DNA of 64,000 nt, taken from Vanessa cardui. Taxonomy: Eukaryota > Arthropoda > Insecta > Lepidoptera > Nymphalidae. The stretch covers positions 13,516,001-13,580,000 of the forward strand of contig NC_061154.1 in assembly GCF_905220365.1 (NCBI RefSeq), written 5' to 3'. Shown one piece after another: positions 57,430 through 64,000 of this stretch. The notes beneath the pieces are model-generated. The model made no database searches. It had not been told where the DNA came from and was given only the letters and a program-made list of their open reading frames with translations. The translations under genes were made by a program, and so were the position numbers. Position 1 is the first letter of the stretch. Each line of letters begins with the position of its first letter.

Positions 57430-57736
57430 CTGGTCTCCATTTAACCCTCAGTCATACGAAATGACGATCATCACGCCGGCTATGTAATCCAAGTTTTTCA
57501 CACACTATATCATCCTATGACGTCATCCCACAAGTAACATCCTTTCCAGCCATACCATCTTTCACACAGTCCACACATCGTTGCATTGGTTATCCCCTCT
57601 ATATCCATCCACATTCATGCTCAAGACCTTCCTCACAATATACTCCTCATTCCTCCGCATAACATGCCCGTACCACGATAGCCGCCTTCCAACTTTTCTG
57701 CTATCGGTGCCATTTTCAAACTTCCTCTTATGTATG
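57430..57736 (-). pseudogene. RTE-type LINE, older 5'-truncated copy
   Basis: In reverse complement RRLSWYGHVMRRNEEY is readable, which is C-terminal RTE reverse-transcriptase sequence. Stops follow within the region that should read MDCVKDDM. The copy is therefore dead. Its left end extends toward 57,430 with decayed 3' sequence. Confidence 0.7.
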
Positions 57737-57898
57737 CCATCATCATCCTCCTGCCCTCATCCCAATTTTATTTGGGGTCGGCGCAGCATGTCTTCTCCTT
57801 CCATACTTCTCTGTCAGACGTCATATCACAAGTAACATTCTTTCTAACCATACCGTCTTTCACACAATCCATCCATCGTTTCCTTGGTCGTCCTCTAT
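57737..57898 (-). mobile_element. RTE-type LINE, short recent insertion with 12-bp TSD
   Basis: The last 42 codons of an RTE polyprotein are intact on the minus strand (57,768-57,896), with RWMDCVKDGM and TSDREVWKEKTCCADPK followed by TAA. A short 3' UTR and GATGATGATGG tail run to 57,737. CTCTTATGTATG at 57,725-57,736 and 57,899-57,910 is the target duplication. The insertion is extremely 5'-truncated and lies against the older RTE copy. Confidence 0.88.
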
Positions 57899-57910
57899 CT
57901 CTTATGTATG

Positions 57911-59383
57911 TATTTTCACATATTGTATCAATCAAAATAAATCATTGGCCATTTTATTCGGAAGTAATGTTGAGCACTTAAGCTTAACAACAAACGGAAC
58001 ATCACGGCGCTGATGAAACTCTGGTTTTTCCAATAAAAAACAATTATTTTTATAAAAATATTATTTGACCGTTTTTGTCTAGCATTTTTAAAAGTAATTA
58101 TTTTGTTTTTTGTTCAACACTTATATTATATGGAGACTTATGATTAAGTTTAATTAACTACGGATAGTAAAATTCATAAATAATTAATTAATTATATATC
58201 TGTAACAGGTAGACTTATTCTTATTTATTCCGTTTCGAGTTCTCGCTTTCGAGATCCACATTTCGGATGGTTCGAAAAGATTGCTATGTCAAATTATGTG
58301 TAACAATTGTATTTATGTTACATACAAATACTTACGTACCTATTGCATTTTAATGATTAACCGACTATACATGATAGATGGCTCGCGCCTTGAGTAGTTT
58401 AACGTAAAATGATTTTTCAATTCGGACGGGTTACTCCTGAACACAGACACTTTTTTACATTAGTACAAATTTATATGTATTATCTTTTGCCGACTGAACT
58501 CCTGAACATCGCGATATAGCCGCACCGTATCATATTAATAAGCTTTAAACACGAACAATTAGTAACTTGTTGTAACAGAAAAAGTTTTATTTAAAATAAA
58601 ACTTAAGAGATATAGAAATAAGGATTCTGAATGTACTATCAACGCTCTGATAGATCGCTGACACGATACATTGCGTCGAGAATAAGATGACGTATAACAG
58701 TAGTCGCAAATGACTTAAGTAATGAATGTTCTAGAAAAAAATGTATAACATGGCCACCCGCGACGTTACAAATATGAGAAAATTCAACTCTCGCCATTAT
58801 CTCGACTAGCGTAATACTTGTACGTAATTACGCGTCGAATATAAATTTTATCACTCACGTGAATAAAATATTATATTTTTAATTAGCACTTCGTACGTAC
58901 AAGCCCTGCTCCGACCGGACGATATAATCTTATACTGGTTTTTCCCCGAAATTGCGTTTAGTATTTGTGTTATTACTGTTATTTTAAAAATAGATTAGAA
59001 AAAAGTGCAATTCTTTATTATTCATATATGATAAAATACAGCAGTTACCTTGTAATGGACGTTATCTAACGTCGGATCAAAGTTATTTACAAAGCGGTAT
59101 AGCACGGATCTAATAAATATGGATATGACAATACGAAATATACTTTTCTTTTTTTTATGAACAAAAAGTTTTAATTTTTAAAACAAAATAAGTATCGATA
59201 GTCATTTTTGTACTCTGTTTTGGATAAGAAATCTAGCAAACGAATTTAAAATTATGATCAAAAAACATTACTGTCGTAACTTTACTTTGTTTTCTTTTAT
59301 TAATGAGATACTTAATTAAAACAAATAGATGTAAGATAATCAATTCCAAGACTAATACATGTAATGTGATGTGAAGAAGGTCA
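57911..59383. other. AT-rich intron, nothing recognised
   Basis: No exon, RNA gene or repeat copy was identified. Around 58,740-58,920 the sequence is somewhat less AT-rich, with several CG dinucleotides. Confidence 0.4.
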
Positions 59384-59394
59384 TAAGTACACGA

Positions 59395-59702
59395 AAGTAA
59401 GTAAAGTAAAGTAAAGTAACAGCCTGTAAATTTCCCACTGCTGAGATAAGGCCTCCTCTTCCATTAAGGAGAGGGTTTGGAACGTATTCCACCACGCTGT
59501 TCCAATGCGGGTTGGTGGAATGCACATGTGGCAGAATTTCGATGAAATTAGACACATGCAGGTTTCCTCACGATGTTTTCCTTCACCGCCGAGCATGAGA
59601 TGAATTATAAACACAATTAAGCACATATATATAGTGGTGCTTGCCTGGGTTTGAACCCGCAATCATCGGTTAAGATGCACGCGTTCTAACCACTGGGCCA
59701 TC
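59395..59702 (-). mobile_element. tRNA-derived SINE (family 1), full length with TSD
   Basis: On the minus strand: AGATGGCCCAGTGGTTAGAA (A box), GGGTTCAAACCCAGGCAAGC (B box), the family body, and a TTTAC-repeat tail at the left edge. TAAGTACACGA flanks it at 59,384-59,394 and 59,703-59,713. Confidence 0.9.
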
Positions 59703-59713
59703 TAAGTACACGA

Positions 59714-60829
59714 GTCCATATCGAAAGATATAAAATATCGAAGCGTTCAAGCGAAGTCACAGCGTGTTACTAGTGAATTAACAAAGTCGGTATCGCATCC
59801 AGCGAGACACGTATCCGTGGCGGACACAGAGAGCACCAGTTACCATTGTTTTGTCAGCGACTAACGAACATAAAACTTAACTGCCGTCTATACGAATATA
59901 TTAAAATTCGCCTTGTTTAGTACCGACTGAATTAATTATAACAGTTAAATGAGCGTACATAAAAAAAAATATAGAACGCTCTGATTCTTAAATAATATTA
60001 TATTTTTATAGACAGCATTTTGTTTAGCGTCGTACGTCCATGCTAAGGTATTTTCTACTTTATTGCTAAGATCATAAGGATTATTATAACAGCGTGTATT
60101 GATCGCTGTCCATAGGATGTAAGTACTTAATAGTGGGCTGTTTCTGTAATTATGAGTATTATAAATTACTTCTCTTTTCGAAATTTAGATAATATTGTAA
60201 TTAAGCTAAATCCATCATTGTTATCTTTCGGCAATTCAATTTTCATCAACGTATTTTGATAAAGACATAAATCTTTTTGAAAAGTATGTTTGTAGAAGGC
60301 TATGTAGGTAAGTGAAAAACTTAAATATGTTATATATTTTAGTCTTATAAAAAGATAGATAAATAGTTATCGATTTGTATGTATATGAAATAAAAATAAC
60401 AATGATAAATTCTATCACATCGCTTATAACGAATAACGAATGAATTTGAATATTAAAACAAAAAAAAAGATTTTCCATATTTCGGTAAACATAAAAGTCT
60501 TATAATAACATGCTCCATTAATTTTTAAATATCATTCATAATTTAATCTTCTTTATAATTAAGAAACAGCAGAAATGCCCCAAAGTTCTTGAAGTACTAA
60601 TTAATATCCGGCGTATGAGTACGTATTAATTAAATCTCCTTTACCTTTTCTTATAAACAATAATACGACATTACACGCGCGACACCTTTTGTGCGTCGAT
60701 AGGACGAACTAACTTTCTTTCAAGTGTATGCAAAGTTCAATGCGATAAATGATTGCTGACAGCAGACAACTTACAAAATATAAGATTAAGAACTTATCAT
60801 TAAAGAAAATTATAATAAAATCAATATAG
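59714..60829. other. AT-rich intron, nothing recognised
   Basis: No feature is supported. A GC-containing piece at 59,750-59,840 is unassigned. Confidence 0.4.
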
Positions 60830-61036
60830 TTACATAGTATAAAACAAAGTCGCATACCTATGTATGATCTTTCAAATTACGCTATGGATTTTGATGCGGT
60901 TTTTTAAACAGATAGATTGAGTCGAGATGAAGGTTTTTGTATATAATACATGAACAATATAGACAAGAAACAATAAAAAATCTGTAGTATGCTTAGTATC
61001 AGCATTGCACCCGTGCGAAGCCGGGGCGGATCGCTA
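60830..61036 (+). mobile_element. Helitron-like repeat (subfamily B), best copy
   Basis: It starts TACATAGTATAAAACAAAGT, passes ACGCTATGGATTTTGATGCG, and ends GCACCCGTGCGAAGCCGGGG followed by CTAG (61,033-61,036) and T. The short GC-rich segment before CTAG could form the 3' hairpin expected of Helitrons. Confidence 0.6.
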
Positions 61037-61504
61037 GTATATTATAAATTAACTAGAAGAAGTGTGACGTCACATTTCGGTCTTAAAGGCGCACCAAAAG
61101 ATGTTTCAAATAAAAGTATAAAGGAGACATCGATATGATTCTTTATATATACATATAAACAGTTTATATAAACAATTATTAAATCTAGATGTTATATTAC
61201 AATACATGTAAACGTAATTTGTATGTAATCGAATAAGTTTGTTTCGTTTATAACTCTGACGTACCGGAATTAGTTTTTGTTGTAGTTTTATGAACGACGT
61301 TAAGTTGTGTTCGCTATTACATTTGTGTTTATGTCAGATTATGAATATGTCAATAGATATTTCTAAAGCGTGGTGTTAATATATGGTACTATGTAGATTC
61401 ACCTGTATTACATGTATATATGTCATTCTTTAATGGACTTATGTCGAAAGTTATTCTCGACGTAATAAAAACCTTGCTATAATATCCTTATCCTTAATAA
61501 TATC
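61037..61504. other. AT-rich intron, nothing recognised
   Basis: No supported feature was found. Confidence 0.4.
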
Positions 61505-61795
61505 CTTGGTGGTAGGGCTTTGTGCAAGCCTGGCCTGGGTAGGTACCACCCACTGATCAGATATTCTACCGCTAAACAACAGCACGCAGTATTGTTTTGT
61601 TCCGGTTTGAAGGGTGTGTGAGCCAATGTAACTACAAACACAAGGGACATAGCATCTTAGTTCCCAAGGTTGGTGGCGCATTGACGATGTAAGGAGTAGT
61701 TAATATTTCTTTCAGCATCATTCTCTGTGGGTGAAGGTGACCACTTACCATCAGGTGGCCCATATGCTAGTCCGCCAACCTATTCCATAAAAAAA
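61505..61795 (+). mobile_element. SINE-like repeat (family 3), full length
   Basis: This is the reference copy: GGTGGTAGGGCTTTGTGCAA, GGGTAGGTACCACCCACTGA, TTGTTCCGGTTTGAAGGGTG, TCTTAGTTCCCAAGGTTGGT and GGTGACCACTTACCATCAGG, ending in an A-run. It is widespread in butterflies as I recall. No clear pol III boxes or target duplication were found, so SINE is the likely but unproven class. Confidence 0.8.
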
Positions 61796-61839
61796 TCCAA
61801 GTAGATCAAGACCGACGGTGTTTTGCGGAGATTTCTCAG

Positions 61840-61900
61840 TAATCATAGCACGTGGTTAGCGAGTTCAAACCCGGTCACATCTTTCCATGACCCATTGGAC
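61840..61900 (+). repeat. tRNA-like remnant (B box)
   Basis: GCACGTGGTTAGCGAGTTCAA and the overlapping B box GAGTTCAAACCCGG are visible. No complete tRNA or SINE body follows. Confidence 0.35.
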
Positions 61901-62311
61901 TAGAATAGTTTTGAGTCCCAAAACAATTTTAAAAAATCTAGTTAGCTGTTAAAAATGTATACGCTTAACTATTACAACAGATAACGCATACGTATTTGCA
62001 TTATACTCACCTCATTGTCAGCCGTTTGTAAGGGATTTTTGGGAGATGATAATTATAGCGTGCAGCAAACTCTCTCGATTGTATAACACAATTCTTAACT
62101 GTATTATTCATGTAAAAATGTATCTTCTGTATTATAGGTCAATTGATATGATCAAACGACTCCACTCACTGAGCGCTGGACCTACAAACATTTATATATT
62201 ACTAACGTGAAATTATAAACAGCTCTACGAAAAAAATCTGAGTTTGTCGTAACCTGATATCCTAATATTAATCAAATGGCCTTTCAAAGCTCTTGCTAAT
62301 TTTAACATTCA
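61901..62311. other. AT-rich intron, nothing recognised
   Basis: No feature was identified. Confidence 0.4.
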
Positions 62312-62323
62312 TCTAGTTCTTCA

Positions 62324-62594
62324 AACAACAAACAACAACAACAGCCTGTCAATTCCCACAGCGGGGCTAAAGGCCTCCTCTCCCTTTGAGGAGAAGGTTT
62401 GGCGGAATACACATGTGGCAGAATTTCTATGAAATTTGTCACATGCAGGTTTCCTCACGATGTTTTCCTTCACCGCTGAGCACGAGATGAATTATAAAGA
62501 CAAATTAAGCACATAAATCGGCGGTACCTGCCTGGGTTTGAACCCGCAATCATCGGTTAAGAGGCACGCGTTCTAACCACTGGGCCATCTCGGC
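62324..62594 (-). mobile_element. tRNA-derived SINE (family 1) with 12-bp TSD
   Basis: TCTAGTTCTTCA lies at 62,312-62,323 and 62,595-62,606. Between them, on the minus strand, are GCCGAGATGGCCCAGTGG, GGGTTCAAACCCAGGCAGG, the family body with a small deletion of the CACGCTGTTCCA segment, and a TTGTTGTTG tail at the left edge. Confidence 0.9.
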
Positions 62595-62606
62595 TCTAGT
62601 TCTTCA

Positions 62607-63722
62607 TTGGTGTCTAAATTTTTATTCGAACAATCGTAAACAATATCAAATTTACAGTTATTCTTCTTTAATATATTCTCTTTGATAACCGATACCGTGC
62701 CTTACATGAATAGAGTCTTATAAGTAATAAGCATATTGCCAGACAGTGCCTTAGTGTCTTTTTCTCAATAAATATGATTGTCTCACGATTACAGTTATTA
62801 TATCAATTTGACGGTCATTCGTTAGAATTGGTTCAATTGTATATCAGATTAAGGAGTTGAGGTGAGCTAACAGTGTATTCTAGAACTTCGTTGCAATCTA
62901 GCTTTTATTAACAACAGGATAAGATTCAAAATGTAAGAAGCCGAAACATGTATATTTACCGTACACTTCGCATGCGTATACTTTTATTTATTTATACTCT
63001 CAACGTGTAATTATATTTGTACAATGACTTGTTATTCTAGAAAAATATAAATTAAAGAATTTCCGCTCGTATTCGATACGATTTTGGCGTTTATCACCAG
63101 CCATTTGGGATCGGAATGCCGTGGCATTGTTCGAGTTTTCGAAGTTATTAATTTCGAAGTTTTGGCACAATATGCCGCGACCGACCTTCGTACCACATTA
63201 TAATTCATCAAACAATTGTCCAGCTTGTCTTATTAAATGAGAACTATTTTAGAGTCGCACTCGGCAAATAAATTACGGATATCTTTGCGTAATTTATTAA
63301 ATCAGTTGCTTGTCTTATTGACTGAGCGAATAATAAAACCTTTAGGCTTTCTGGATGTTTGATTCGATTTATTATCTGTGAATCTGGCGAGTTTTGTTTT
63401 TAATACAGACAGGAAGACAGCTTACTAAATTCAATACTGAATATAGGGTACATTATTGGCAGTCCCGCTATTCTATACAACTATTAAAATGAAAAAAATA
63501 AATAAAAATGTTCAATTGTATAATTTATAACAGATTGTTATTGTAATGATCGAAGCTAAATATATGCATGCAATAATTTGTTCATAATTGCTATTATTAT
63601 TGCTACAATTACTTAGAAGTAAATGGAAATGAATATATAAACAAATTATGTTGCAAAGTCAATACGAAGGTTCACCGATAATAATATTTATCTCACAAAG
63701 CTGGAGAGATTGATTGAACGCG
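62607..63722. other. Intron, nothing recognised
   Basis: Composition is mixed. The stretch at 63,050-63,200 is somewhat richer in GC (GGGATCGGAATGCCGTGGCA). No exon of the bab DNA-binding region is found. Confidence 0.4.
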
Positions 63723-63778
63723 TCTATCTTATGATCTACTATTCCGATCCTGATCGGAATAGTAGATCATAAGATAGA
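63723..63778. repeat. Perfect 27-bp inverted repeat with 2-nt loop
   Basis: The arm at 63,723-63,749, ending ATTCCGATC, is copied in exact reverse complement at 63,752-63,778, with only CT between them. It is the longest perfect palindrome noticed in the window. It has no known transposon termini. Confidence 0.92.
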
Positions 63779-64000
63779 TAATTCTTTTTGGCTTAGACAG
63801 TCCGCCTATTTAATAACTACTTTTTATTTTACAAAATTAATCTATATTATATATATTTATGTATGTAATATTAATTTAAAGCCGGAGAAATTAATAGACA
63901 CAATGTCAAAAACGACATTTGTAGACACACTTGAGATTTGACGTTTGGTTTTATTATATTCTCTATTTTAGGTACTAAGACTGGATTTTGAAATATTTTA
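63779..64000. other. AT-rich intron to window end
   Basis: No feature was seen. The bab intron is still open at the window edge. Confidence 0.4.

Noticed and set aside
1..64000. CRISPR arrays, operons, ribosome binding sites and rRNA genes
   Set aside because: The window is eukaryotic nuclear DNA. No regularly spaced repeats and no rRNA-like sequence were seen.

Overview
The window looks like nuclear DNA of a lepidopteran, probably a butterfly. It is strongly AT-rich and littered with tRNA-derived SINEs, RTE-type LINE tails and CTAG-ended Helitron-like repeats of kinds familiar from butterfly genomes. Almost all of it is non-coding. I find one host coding exon and one transposase gene.

Host gene. 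A GC-rich island at about 14,845-15,833 carries the first coding exon (15,147-15,833, + strand) of a BTB/POZ transcription factor, best identified as bric-a-brac (bab). It encodes an N-terminal BTB domain, a low-complexity linker and the bab-like segment DIRPGIAEMIREEER, and ends in phase 0 at a consensus splice donor (15,834). The exons for the C-terminal DNA-binding region do not appear before the right edge, so the first coding intron exceeds 48 kb. Around 41 kb into it, a pyrimidine tract and acceptor run directly into a donor-like GTACGT, with a second, stronger donor 38 nt on (56,878-56,923). This is the arrangement of a recursive splice site with a short cryptic exon, and I consider it the most interesting signal here.

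Mobile DNA. A 2.58-kb pogo-like DNA transposon sits in the intron at 24,197-26,776 on the minus strand. It has matching terminal inverted repeats, a TA on each side, an uninterrupted 606-codon transposase with a DDD triad and a C-terminal PHD finger, and about ten copies of a GGGCAAAA-type motif near its ends. Other insertions with readable target-site duplications are a hAT-type MITE (16,888-17,187), a GC-rich LINE tail (7,361-7,570), five SINE copies (starting at 2,697, 34,573, 54,677, 59,395 and 62,324) and a truncated RTE tail inserted beside an older RTE copy (57,737-57,898).

Layout. 1-14,844: upstream intergenic DNA with repeat fragments. 14,845-15,833: island, possible promoter, upstream ORF and exon. 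15,834-24,196: intron with little recognisable sequence apart from the hAT MITE. 24,197-26,776: transposon. 26,777-53,500: AT-rich intron with scattered SINEs and Helitron-like copies. 53,500-62,600: dense, partly nested repeats that also hold the recursive-splice candidate. 62,607-64,000: intron with a near-perfect 27-bp palindrome.

The large first intron of bab carries sex- and segment-specific enhancers in Drosophila, and lepidopteran bab has been linked to male pheromone preference in Ostrinia and UV wing iridescence in Colias. Regulatory elements are therefore expected here, but I can only mark candidate patches, not prove any.
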